Assembly: GCF_900964775.1 (NCBI RefSeq)
Contig: NC_041822.1
Span: forward strand, 3,086,001 to 3,150,000
Source of the DNA: Scleropages formosus
Lineage: Eukaryota > Chordata > Actinopteri > Osteoglossiformes > Osteoglossidae
Direction of reading: 5' to 3'
Length of the DNA stretch: 64,000 nt
The notes beneath the pieces were generated by a model. That model was not told the origin of the DNA and made no database searches. It saw only the letters and a list, made by a program, of their open reading frames with translations. Position 1 is the first letter of the stretch. Each line of letters begins with the position of its first letter. Positions 1 to 19,469 of the stretch are shown here, piece by piece. Both the position numbers and the translations under genes were made by a program.

Positions 1-160
1 CAGCGTCACGTCGGCGCGTAGCCGCCGCCACTCTTTCGCACGCCGAGGAGCACGTATGACGTACACCGACCGACGTAGTCCAACGTGCTCCCACGTGCAC
101 AGACGTACTCCAACGTGCGCCACCCGTTCTAACTGAACGGGTGCGCATGGTTCTTCCGTT
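1..160. promoter_or_regulatory. CpG- and ACGT-rich stretch at window edge
   Basis: The first 120 bases are rich in CpG and contain about eight ACGT cores, some in a loose direct repeat of about 30 bases that begins GACGTA.TCCAACGTGC. The bases after 160 are AT-rich, so the contrast is sharp. This looks like the edge of a CpG-rich promoter whose gene would lie to the left of the window, but no transcript can be read. ACGT cores are the centre of CRE and E-box type sites. The function is inferred from composition only. Confidence 0.3.
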
Positions 161-2302
161 AGCATTTTAAGTGATAAAATCACTTCAGCGTAACCGGCAC
201 ACACTTCAGTACTAATTGGGAACGATTTATCTAAATTCTTACAGTCATAATACACCTCTGGTGAATTGTGTTTTTTATTTATTTATTAAAAAGAACGAGA
301 CATGAAATGGAGCTAATAGAAACTTTTGTTTGGGACATTGTGATATTCCATATTGCTAGTAGTTTTGAGGTCACTACGATATGAAAAATCAAGGAATTAC
401 ATTTTACAAAATCAGCTTAGCTTGTCGAACATCAAAAGTTAGCAAAATATCTGGTAGCAACAACTTTTTATCATAATTCATGTCTTCATTAAGATTTATT
501 TTGCAGACGCCTTTGTCAGGCTTTGTCCTGCAAGACTTACTACGTTACGTTTATATACAAGACTACTTACAGCAATTTACCCTTTTAATGCAACTGGGTG
601 TTTTTTTGCTGAAACACTACAGGATAACTACTTTGCTAAAGGGTACTATAGCCAAGAGATGGGATATGAGTCTGAGTCCGTCAACTGAAAAGCGACAGCT
701 CTGATCACTATGCAGCCTCGTAAGACAAAATATTTACCGCCAGCTAGTTTTATTATTATTTGTTCGTGTAAAAAATCCAAGGGAAACTTGTCGATTATAC
801 TATATCATTACGAGTTTTGTCCTTATCTGGATGAAGGATAAATGTTAGACCTTGTTTTAGACCTTATCAGTTTTTAACAAAACTTCTTCAATGGGTTATG
901 TAATAATAAGAATAATGTGTCGAAATACTGTTAGACTAACTGTGGTTTGGGGCATATATAATATTTAGGAATAAGCTTCGAGAATGTCAAACAAAATAGC
1001 ACCTTTGAGAAATTCAATGATACCCATCTAATACAATCAGTTTTACTTTTAAAAAGGCCTGTTCTGTGTTTCTGTTTGTGCTCGTCGATGCATCGTACAT
1101 TACGACACATACATCTAACCTTCAGGTTTTTTTAGTTTATCCCGCCCTCCATCCTGTGCCGAAGAGGAGTGCTGATTGGATTGTCCTTCTTGTCACTCAA
1201 GGGAAACTCTACAACCCCATTGGCTTGAATCTTCAGCGGGAATAAAAGCGCGTTGCTCGAACCGTTTCCCGTCGCCAAGGAAGCTGTTCGTGTGCGGAGC
1301 TACAGTGTTTACTAGACCAAGCACATCATGCGGATGGTTGAAAAAATGGTTTTTTTGGGGGATTTTAACGATAGCGTGGACTGACTAGGCTGAAAATGTA
1401 CACAGCTGTTGTTACCTCAGTCAACTTGACAAGCTTCCCAGTTGAATTTACAAACTAGGTAGGTAGCCTGGTAGGTATTTAGTTTTCTTTTTGCGCCCTA
1501 GCAACGGCAGCGCGAGCGCCAGTTAACTTACATTACATGATGTATTAATGTAGCAGACGTTTTTCGTCAAAGCGACGTAACGTACATAGAAAAGCAATGT
1601 GTTCATAACGAAAGAGAGACTTAGTCTAAAGATGCGTGATTCTTATTTTCTTCCACCATGATGATGATGAACCATCAATGATCATGTTTATCACACGAGT
1701 AGCTGCATAACTGCCGAATATCCACGATATCTGATCACCTTCCTAGTATATATTTTTTTGAGATATAATTGCGTGAAGCTTATTCGGGCATGTTCTTAAA
1801 GTTATAGTACATGAACATTTACACCTGAACTTAAGAGATCATCATGATGGGCAAAGTGAGTCTGGAAGAGAGAGATGAGTTTTAAGACCCTTTTCAAATG
1901 CAGACAGGGATTCAGCAGTTCTGAGTGAGAGGGGGAGGTTGTTCCACCACAAAGGAGCCTACTTATTTGTTTACTTACCCTAGATGCCTCCAAAGTGCCT
2001 GGTGTAGCTGAACTTCAAGCAGATGGTTTATTTCGGTCATTCATTGGATACAACCCAAAGAGCCGATGAACATTTGGAATAGCCCAGTTGTTCGGATCTT
2101 GCCTTCTCTAGTGGACTAACAGGCTGTACTATTTGTCAGAGCTGTTGGTGTGCGTGAGGCTGCAGCAAGAAGTGAGTCATCTTTAAGAACAGAACGCCGG
2201 GTCCGAGTAAGTAGCACTAGAAATTCTTTGAAGCTCATTGAACTTGTGCTACACTTACAGTACAACAGTTGTTGCTTGGTAACGCAATCTTGACATTTTC
2301 AG
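161..2302. other. Upstream intergenic sequence of KIF24
   Basis: No supported gene lies here; the open frames are short and lack family resemblance. Old SINE debris is visible at about 590-690 (reverse copy of the SINE family that also lies at 30541 and 46370) and at about 1527-1585 (reverse copy of a SINE tail). A possible untranslated KIF24 first exon may end near 2171 (GTGAGT) or 2206 (GTAAGT); both look like splice donors and the sequence alone does not decide between them. Confidence 0.4.
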
Positions 2303-2353
2303 GGTCCCTGGGGAGTGTTTTGTGTCTGAGGTCATTGTGGGGTGGAAGGGAAG
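2303..2353 (+). other. kif24: KIF24 5' untranslated part of first coding exon
   Basis: A pyrimidine-rich tract ending in CAG at 2300-2302 forms a good splice acceptor 51 bases before the start codon. The 5' leader is therefore probably split, with at least one untranslated exon upstream. No in-frame ATG lies between this site and 2354. Confidence 0.5.
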
Positions 2354-11511
<9,158 letters not shown>

Positions 11512-11854
11512 CACATGTAACACCAACATTACCCTATAACCTTTTGACTAACACACTGGAGTACTTCTGGAGTAGCTCTGTCCAAAATGGGGGAAAAAAA
11601 AATGGTATATTAACTGCATAGCCAAGACTTGGTTTGGTTATTACTGGTTGGCTCTGCCAGCTATCACCATTGGTACTCTACATGTTTCTGTGCAACAATC
11701 AATGTTGCCACAATGTTTATGACAAGAGCACAATGTTTATAAAGGTCTGACAGATTATAGCATTGCACTAATTTACATATTGGACCGCTTTTTTTGTAAC
11801 AGTTTGTAAAAGTTGCTTTCTTGGAATTTTGAACAAGTGTCAATCATGTCACTC

Positions 11855-11860
11855 AATAAA
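11855..11860 (+). terminator. kif24: KIF24 polyadenylation signal
   Basis: AATAAA (overlapping a second AATAAA-like AATAAATAA) lies about 345 bases after the KIF24 stop codon and is followed by a T/GT-rich stretch. It is the first canonical signal downstream of the gene. Confidence 0.7.
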
Positions 11861-11879
11861 TAACATTCTGTGACACATC

Positions 11880-13165
11880 TTCACTATCCTCATTTTCTTG
11901 TATTTATTATATCTTTTGTATAAATTAAATCTAAAATTATGGTGTCAAGTAGACTAAATAAATAGAAAACAAAAATGCCATAGTCATAAGTATTATTTAA
12001 CTGTTAACTTTGTAAGTTCTCTTGAGAAATGGTATTTTCACATTTATACAACTCGGTATATACTTTTTAGTGGAGTAGTTCTAAATACCTTTATCAAGGA
12101 AGGGTACAGCAGTATGAGCAGGGATTTGAAACTGTATCCTTTGATTTCAATGGCTCTTAGTACTACTCTACCCACTGCCCCAGATCGTTATACCATTAAT
12201 TTTTACATTTATCTGACACAGTTTTCCAATGTGAACAGTTCACCCATTCATACGGAAGAAAATTTCTGCTAGAGCAGTAAAAATTACATTAAAACTTTTT
12301 TGGTGTCAAATACCGCTCATAAAATGTGACCAGTATAACATGTGATGACTTCCACGGCTATGGGACATTCTTCATATAGAATTTGAGTGTTAGTGTAATG
12401 TTAATTGGTTGCCGGCAGCAATGCAAGCAGGCTGCAGCTGGAAGGGAGAAAGCATGTATTCGGAACATGTGAGTCTGGCAGGAACTTACCCAAGAATAAT
12501 ACGGAAACTATGAAATGTAAGCAAATGTCTTAATTCCACTCCATATTTTTGAACCTTGTGAGTACTAAAATACATAAGCTACTATATTTAAAACTACCAA
12601 TTAATTATATACTGGTTAGCTGCTTGACTAGTTCAAAATCGATTACAGGGTTTATTTTACTAGTGCATACACTGAAAAAAATGGAAAATAGCTCTACTGA
12701 AAATACTAAAACAATCCATTTATAATCGACTTAATACATGTATGTTTGAGATGAGAACATAATTATATTGCATAAAGTCCAAGTGAAATGCAACAGTCAT
12801 CATAAAGAGATATGATCACGCTGCAGTAAAAATGCTCCAATCTATTTAGATTTCTAACAGTGTTCACTCAACATGATTTTCACTGCTTGTTCAATTTGCT
12901 TTATTAAAATTAGTTAGTGCAACAATTCTTTTGCATTTTGTCTCTACTTAATTTCATTGTGTACAATCTATCTACATTTACTTAATCCAGTTGTATTAGG
13001 ACTATGTGAATAATAGTTGTTGGGTCAGTGTATTGCTGAAACTGAACTGAAAAGTATATATATTAGTATATTGTATTATATAGTATAATTTATTATATAG
13101 TTTAACATTCTATCACTTTATGAAATATATATGAATGACATGTAATTAATAATAAATATAATTAA
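11880..13165. other. AT-rich intergenic sequence
   Basis: No gene, RNA or recognisable transposon is seen. The sequence is AT-rich with short TATA runs near 13050-13165, just before a SINE insertion. Confidence 0.5.
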
Positions 13166-13169
13166 TAAT

Positions 13170-13384
13170 AATGGGGGTGCGGTGGTGCAGTGGGTTGGAC
13201 CGCAGTCCTGCTCTCCAGTGGGTCTGGGGTTCAAGTCCCGCTTGGGGTGCCTTGTGACGGACTGGCGTCCTGTCCTGGGTGTGTCCCCTCTCCCTCTGGC
13301 CTCACACCCTGTGTTACCAGGTAGGCTCCGGTTCCCCGCGACCCCGTATGGGACAAGCGGTTCTGAAAATGTGTGTGTGTGTGT
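13170..13384 (+). repeat. tRNA-derived SINE, family B (copy 1)
   Basis: The element starts gggggtgcggtggtgcagtg and has a B-box-like GGTTCAAGTCCC. It runs through the diagnostic block 'tgacggactggcgtcc' and 'gacaagcggtt' and ends in a short GT-rich tail. At least six more copies of this family occur in the window, in both orientations. It is one of the dominant SINEs of this genome as judged from this window. Confidence 0.85.
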
Positions 13385-13639
13385 ATAATTAATAATGTTA
13401 TGCAGATGACATAAGGATATGTTTTTCTGTTTTTTTTCGAAAAAAGAGAAAACCTCAAGCTTCTTTTCGAGATGATAAAAACAAGACAGAAAATGTTGGC
13501 TTCAGTTTGAGAATGCGTGTTTCCACTAAGGTTTATCACAGCTTCATTTCTATGGGGAAAAAAAAATAGATGGACTTCTGTTGAAACAATGCCCATGTAT
13601 TCAGCTTGTATTCAAGAAATATCAACTTTATTCCTCACA

Positions 13640-13800
13640 TATTTTTGTTTCTGCCTTCTGCAAGTTCTTTTTTTTTCATTTGCTCGGGAGCAACTTCAAA
13701 GTGAGCGAGCACATGTGCGCTTTGCAAAGCACGACCGTTGCATTGGTCTGGAGAGTGACACCTGCGGGGACCTGGAATTCAATAGAAGGTAATTGCAATA
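13640..13800 (+). pseudogene. Possible exon-like coding remnant, unknown family
   Basis: An open stretch reads REQLQSERAHVRFAKHDR... and ends at an AG/GT junction (gaagg|taatt). It has no obvious start. It lies about 0.45 kb before another protein-like stretch at 14225-14410 and could come from the same decayed gene or mobile element. I do not recognise the family, and it may be chance. Confidence 0.2.
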
Positions 13801-13929
13801 AAAATCTGACAGTATTCTGATAATAGCTGTCCAGCTAACATTAAATACAAGAAATTGTGTTAAGAAAATGCTACACTCTTTTTTTAAATCATGTCGACCG
13901 TTAAAAGATTAGGCCTATATAGTTTCGCC

Positions 13930-14040
13930 CAGTATCGTGATCATCGTATCGCACTCGCGATAGTTGCAACAGTGGCCGCGATCATGATAGTTGTAACAGT
14001 CCCGCAACTGTCGCGATCGCGAGCAACTGTCACGATTAGT
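13930..14040. repeat. Cluster of GTTGC/GCAAC inverted and direct repeats
   Basis: The block GATAGTTG(C/T)AACAGT occurs twice in direct orientation, and near-complements (GCAACTGTCGC, GCAACTGTCACG) occur twice on the other side, interleaved with CGCGATC cores. GCGATAGTTGC and GCAACTGTCGC are inverted copies with one mismatch. The result is a small palindromic array, GC-richer than its surroundings. Its origin is unknown. Confidence 0.6.
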
Positions 14041-14224
14041 AATGAGCACAAGACCTAGACTAAGAGCTTCCATTGAGTACAGTTACAGTTACACCCACCC
14101 TGTCCATAGCTAGATTACTTCACTTGCTTCACTGTCACTACTGACACAAGTTAATGTAACTTCGATGCAAATTATTAGTAATAGTTAAACTTATTTATTG
14201 TTGTTCATGTTATTCATGACTAAT

Positions 14225-14410
14225 TGCTGCTCTCTTTTCTTTGAGGGTGTGATTGTGCTTCAAGACCTCAAGAAGAATGTGGCTTTTGCAACTGCAATGT
14301 TGTTTGGTCTCATTTATGCTCTCGACCTGAAGTTCCCCACAAAGCTGTGCTACACTTCTGAGGTTTCAAGTTGTATAGAAGAGTCTGAGAGGACAAAGTT
14401 ATTTTATTAA
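14225..14410 (+). pseudogene. Fragment resembling a multicopy fish protein C-terminus
   Basis: The frame reads EGVIVLQDLKKNVAFATAML, continues FGLIYALDLKFPTKLCYTSE and ends at a TAA. The 'FGLIYALxLxYP' pattern is, to my recollection, the C-terminal signature of a large family of uncharacterised multicopy fish proteins, often in transposon-rich DNA. Only this terminal exon-sized piece is present, with an AG acceptor-like site just before it, so it is most likely an orphan fragment. Confidence 0.35.
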
Positions 14411-14444
14411 GTAAAATTATTAGTGCTGTTATGTTCCATTTGTG

Positions 14445-14632
14445 GGAGGCGCGGTGGGTTGGACCGGGTCATGCTCTCTGGTGGGTCTGGGGTTCGAGTC
14501 CCGCTTGGGGTGCTTTGCGATGGACTGGCGTCCCGTCCTGGGTGTGTCCTCTTACACCCTGTATTGCCAGGTTAGGCTCTGGCTCCCTGCTACCCTGTAT
14601 GGGACAAGCGGTTCAGATGCTGTGTATGTGTT
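14445..14632 (+). repeat. SINE family B (copy 2)
   Basis: Same family as 13170-13384, with B-box GGTTCGAGTCCC followed by gcttggggtgc and a 'gacaagcggttcagatg' end. It lacks about 25 bases of the body relative to copy 1. Confidence 0.8.
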
Positions 14633-14784
14633 CTATTTGTTTACAGAGACATGCAGTTTAACGTTTATGCAGAAATGTGAGGTGTAACTTATGTTGCTTA
14701 TGGTCTTGTTTACAAAATGTTTCTTATGATCTTTGTAGCCTTCATGACGGAATAGTTGTACGAACTGTACCATGTCGTCACTAA

Positions 14785-17256
14785 GTAAGAGAACAAGCAC
14801 CCAGATGTACTGTTCATTATCTCTGGGGACTTTAACCAAGCCGATTTCAGGAACGTGTACCCCAAGTATCATCAGCACATCTCCTGCCCCACCAGAGGCT
14901 CAAACACCCTCGACCACTGCTACACTTCACACAAAGGTGCGTACCGCTCCCTGCTGCGTTCACACCGCGGGCAGTCAGATCACACCTCAATTCTGCTGCT
15001 CCCAGTCTACAAGCAGAAACTCAAGCGAGAGGACCCTGTGACGCGCACTGTGCAGCGCTGGACACCAGAAGCGGAGGAAAGGCTGCAGGACTGCTTTGAC
15101 TCCGTGGACTGGGACATGTTCAGAAACTCATCCTCCAGTCTGGATGAGTATGCCACAGTGGTCACGGACTTCATCGGGTTCTATGTAAATGTCTGCATAC
15201 CACATAAAACAGTCCGCTCATGCCCCAACCAAAAACCGTGGATAACCGCCGAAGTCCGAAATAAGATCCGCACGCGAACTTGCGCGTTTCAGTCCGGAGA
15301 CACAGACGCGTACAAGAAGAGCAAGTACGAGCTCCGCAAAGCCATCGCCAGTGCGAAACGGAAATATAGCAGGAAGGTGGAATCACAGTTTAACTGCACT
15401 CCAGATGCACGTAGGCTGTGGCAGGGAATCCAAACATTAACAGACTATAAACCACAGAGGCGGACATTGACAGGTGCTGCTCTGTCTCTCCCCGATGAAC
15501 TGAATGTGTCTTATGGCTGCTTTGAGTTCGAGAACGAAGACACCCTGCTGCGAATCCCCACAGTACATGATAACGCTGGTCTCACCGTCTCTGTGGCACA
15601 GGTGAGAAAAACTTTTAGCCGAGTAACATCCGCAAAGCTGCTGGTCTGGATGGAATTTCAGGGCGAGTTTTAAAAGCATGCAGTGAGCAACTGGCTGCTG
15701 TCTTCACGGACATATTTAACACCTCCTTAAAAAGCTCAACTGTACCCACTTGTTTCAAAACTACCACCATCATCCCCGTTCCCAAGAAGAACAAAGTGAG
15801 CTTCCTTAATGACTATCGCCCAGTGGCACTGACCCCCATTGCAATGAAATGCTTTGAGAGGCTGGTGCTGGGACACATTAAGGACACCATCCCAGACACT
15901 CTGGACCCACTGCAGTTTGCCTACTGCCACAACAGATCCACTGAAGACACGATATCACACACACTTCACACCATTCTGTCTCACCTGGATAATAAAAACT
16001 GATATGCAAGGCTATTGTTTGTAGACTATAGCTTAGCATTTAATACTGTCATCTCAACCAAGCTGATCCAGAAACTACTAGGGCTGGGACTGAGTGCTGC
16101 ATTGTACAATTGGATCCTGGATTTCCTCACCAACAGACCCCAGCGTGTGCGGATCCGCAGTAATACCTCTTCCCCACTGATCCTCAACACTGGCACTCCA
16201 CAGGGAAGCGTCCTGAGCCCAGTGCTATACTCCCTTTTCACACATGACTGTGTGGCCAGTCACAGCTCCAACACCATTATAAAGTTTGCTGATGATAACA
16301 CCATTGTGGGTCTGATCACCAACAACGATGAGACGGCCTACAGAGAAGAGGTGAGGCTCCTGGCAGAGTGGTGCCAGGACAACAACCTGTCTCTCAATGT
16401 CAGTAAAACTAAGGAGCTGGTGATTGACTTCAGGAAACAGGATACGGTTCAGGCACCCATATACGTAGGAGGGGACATGGTAGAGAGGGTCAACAGCTTC
16501 AAATTCCTCAGGGTCACCCTCACTGCCAAACTCACATGGACTGAGCACACAGCATCGACCATCAAAAAGGTTCATCGACGCCTCCACTTCCTCAGGCGTC
16601 TGAAGAAAGCCCGGATGTCCACTACAGTCCTCACCACTTTCTACAGGTGTGCTGTGGAGTCCGTCCTCACAGGGTGGCAGCTGCTCCGTACAGGACAAGA
16701 AAGCCCTACAGAGGGTGGTCAAAACAGCTCAGGGAATCATCGGCACACAGCTACCAGCAGTCCAGGACACCTACACCACACGCTGCCTCAGAAAGACGAT
16801 GTGCATCATGAGAGACCATAGTCACCCCGCACAGGCACTATTCTCTTCCCTACCATTTGCAAAACGGCTTAGGTCTATTCGAACCTGCACAGCTAGGTAC
16901 AGGAACAGCTTTTACCCCACTGCTGTAAGAATATACAACACTAACCAATGTGCTACCTCTAGTAACTAAAGTTGGACTGCTACACCCAAGCACATTGATA
17001 TGAGCATTCTCATGCTCAGAATGAGCATTCTCATTCTCTCGTTCTGAGTTCTCTGGCTGTCAACTGGTATTATTGTTACTACTGTTACCATTATTTTTTG
17101 CTATTGCTGTTGCACTATTCACTGTCATTGTCACTGTTTTGTTTGTGCAGTATTTCTATTGTCTCTGTCCTTGTCCATGGTCTGTGGAGAAGCATTCAGG
17201 AAGAATTTCATGATACATGTACATGGTACTGTATCTATGACAATAAACTTGAACTT
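14785..17256 (+). mobile_element. L2-clade LINE, 5'-truncated and degraded
   Basis: A non-LTR retrotransposon starting inside the endonuclease domain (FIISGDFNQADFR). It continues through the linker (DCFDSVDWDMF, PWITAEVRNKI) and reverse transcriptase, with motifs [11 protein letters not shown] (about 16018), [10 protein letters not shown] and FADDNTIVG (about 16290). It ends in the C-terminal block ([14 protein letters not shown]) and a 3' end finishing with gacaataaacttgaactt. ORF1 and the 5' part of the endonuclease are missing. The frame shifts near 15625, a TGA lies at about 16000, and the frame shifts again near 16680, so it cannot encode a working protein. The domain wording matches fish L2/Maui elements. 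Confidence 0.85.
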
Positions 17257-17289
17257 CAATATGTGAAGCTGTAAAATGATTGTGGGTGT

Positions 17290-17622
17290 GAACATCAGCA
17301 AATTTTTTTTTACATATTTTCAGATACAAGTTGCTTTTAAGTCACAGCATTGCCAATTGACCTGTTAAAGAGATGTAATTTAAACTATCATTTTTCTAAT
17401 TTACTTCTTATTTAATTATATTTTTTGTATTTATACTACTATTTATATTCTTGTGTATTTTTTCTTACTCTGTAAATATGCTATTTACTTATTCTGTAAT
17501 TTGCTGTCAGCTGTCTGTTTTGTCTGTTGTCTGTAATACTACAAGCATCAAGCACCACAGCAAATTCCTTCTGTGTGTTAGCACACTTGGCCAATAAAAC
17601 CCATTCTGATTCTGATGTTGTT
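17290..17622 (+). mobile_element. L2-type LINE 3' end fragment
   Basis: A T-rich stretch ends with 'cttggccaataaaacccattctgattctgatg', split here only for naming: the diagnostic part is CCAATAAA followed by the short repeat ATTCTGATTCTG. This is the usual 3' end of fish L2-type LINEs. It lies directly downstream of another L2 3' end, in the same orientation. Confidence 0.6.
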
Positions 17623-18214
17623 ATGGTCAGGTGAGGTTCCAGGTGTCACCTTTAAGAGGACTCGAATGTAATCTGAGGTGGGCCACTTTATGGAATTTGA
17701 AAGACTTTGCTAGTGAACATTGAAGAAACTTATGCATGTGGAACACTCACCTCCCATATCACCAACCTTTTTAAAAGCAAATATATTGTGAAAGAAAGGT
17801 ATGTTGTTTGGACTTTTTTTTTCTACCAAAAAATCAAACATTGCAGGGAGTCATTGGAGGAAGTCCAAGCTGCCCATGAGCATGCCAGGATCCACCTGTG
17901 TCACAACTGAGAACAAGAGACAGTAGGCAGTATCCCAACACCACAAGGGAGGACATCTGGATTGGAAGCCTTGCTTTTACTTGGGAGCCAAGGATCCTGT
18001 CTCTCCAGCCTTAATGCAGTGCTGGCTGGGCTAAGACACAGTGATGCTGTAACAGCTTCCAGTTTTCAGCACTAAGCCTCTAGGCAGGGCTGTAGCAAGG
18101 AACCCAGGGCCCCCTGAAAGAATGAACATTGTTCTGCCAACTCCTTTAATTCAGTCGTCTCAATGGGATCGAGATTGAATTCTGATATAACAGTTCAACA
18201 TCCCTGTGTTTTTC
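17623..18214. other. Unassigned intergenic sequence
   Basis: No gene is supported. A short open stretch near 17850-17910 (SLEEVQAAHEHARIHLCHN) is isolated and unrecognised. The sequence is of average composition and may be decayed transposon. Confidence 0.35.
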
Positions 18215-18425
18215 TTTCTGTACATACATTTACATTTATTCATTTGTCTGACACTTTTCTCCAAAGCAGCTTACAATGTTAAGCTACTTACAATTATTCA
18301 CTTGTTTATACAGCTGGGTAATTTTACTGGAGCAATTTTAGGGTAAGTACCTTGCACAAGGGTACTACAGCCAGAGATGGGGATCAAACCTGCAACCTTT
18401 GTGTCCACTGTGGTGCCAGCTTTCT
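18215..18425 (-). repeat. SINE family C, reverse copy
   Basis: Read on the minus strand: a tRNA-like head with a GGTTTGATCCCCAT B-box, the block 'gtacccttgtgcaaggtacttaccc', 'ccagctgtataaac', and the shared tail 'ctttggagaaaagtgtcagac'. The same family occurs at 30541 and 46370. Confidence 0.7.
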
Positions 18426-18429
18426 GGTC

Positions 18430-19165
18430 CGTGTATGTTGTGTTCATTCGTTTTTTGCTTCGAAATTGAAACACAAAATGCAAATTACAATGCCTTCATT
18501 TGTTTTTTGATTTAATATTTAAAGCTGAAAAATGAGAAAAATGGCTTTTTAATTGTTTCTGAGCCCACAAACAAAAAATAAAGGGACTTGTTTATTCATT
18601 TTCTCTGTTCATTTAATCATACAAAGTGTATGAATCAAAATCTCACAACACCAAATATGATGAATGCCCTAAAGTGCACAATATTTCCAATCTAACAAGT
18701 AGCCTAACCTAGAACTAGAACCTAGAACTTCACGGTGCTTTTAACACCTACGCTTAATTAGTAATAAGATCCTTAAGCAGTATCCTGCCAATTTTCTCAG
18801 TGGACATGGCATCGTCCCTTACTGTCACTCTTTTGCTGCTTTTGAAAACCACCTAGATCAGTTGGTGGGCCACCTGATCTATATTAACTTATGGTTCAAT
18901 CACTCGGAGAGAAGCCAGCATGTTTGATGAAGCTACTGATGGATTATGCGCGGTTTCGATAAGTTTACACCTGGGTTGTTCGAAAATACCACAAAACGAA
19001 ATAACTCAAGGTTTAAAAATTAGACGGCAAGAAACTGTAAGTGAAACATATCTAAAAATTTCCATGCTCTGAACAACGGCATTAACTGAAACCATGTGAA
19101 ACATAATTTAGCTTCTTAATTCATTTGTTCATGTGTATTTGAGTTGAATTCAACCAAACCAAGTC
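18430..19165. other. AT-rich intergenic sequence
   Basis: No coding, RNA or clear repeat feature is seen. Short direct duplications (ctagaac near 18710-18730) are present but small. Confidence 0.4.
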
Positions 19166-19169
19166 ACAC

Positions 19170-19372
19170 ACACACTTTGTGAACCGCTTGTCCCATATGG
19201 GGTCACGGGGAACCGGAGCCTAACCCGGCAACACAGGGCGTAAGGCCAGAGGGGGAGGGGACACACCCAGGATGAGACGCCAGTCCGTCACAAGGCACCC
19301 CAAGCGGGCCTCAAACCGCAGACCTACCAGAGAGGAGGACCTGGTCCAACCCACTGCGCCACCTCACCCCCT
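19170..19372 (-). repeat. SINE family B (copy 3, reverse)
   Basis: Reverse complement of the family B consensus: it begins with the ACAC tail, then 'gaaccgcttgtcccatat', the 'gacgccagtccgtc' block, and ends with 'cccactgcgccacc', the complement of the tRNA-like head. Confidence 0.85.
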
Positions 19373-19469
19373 CAAACCAAGTCAATGTAAGATAAAATAT
19401 TTTAGTCATAAATCATGATATTGACCAAAATGTAAGTAATTTCCATCCATCCATCTTCCTCCACTTATC

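Noticed and set aside
13170-13384. tRNA-like B-box sequences (GGTTCAAGTCCC and similar) across the window
   Set aside because: All belong to SINE heads that repeat with the same body and tail; no cloverleaf with acceptor stem and anticodon arm is present.
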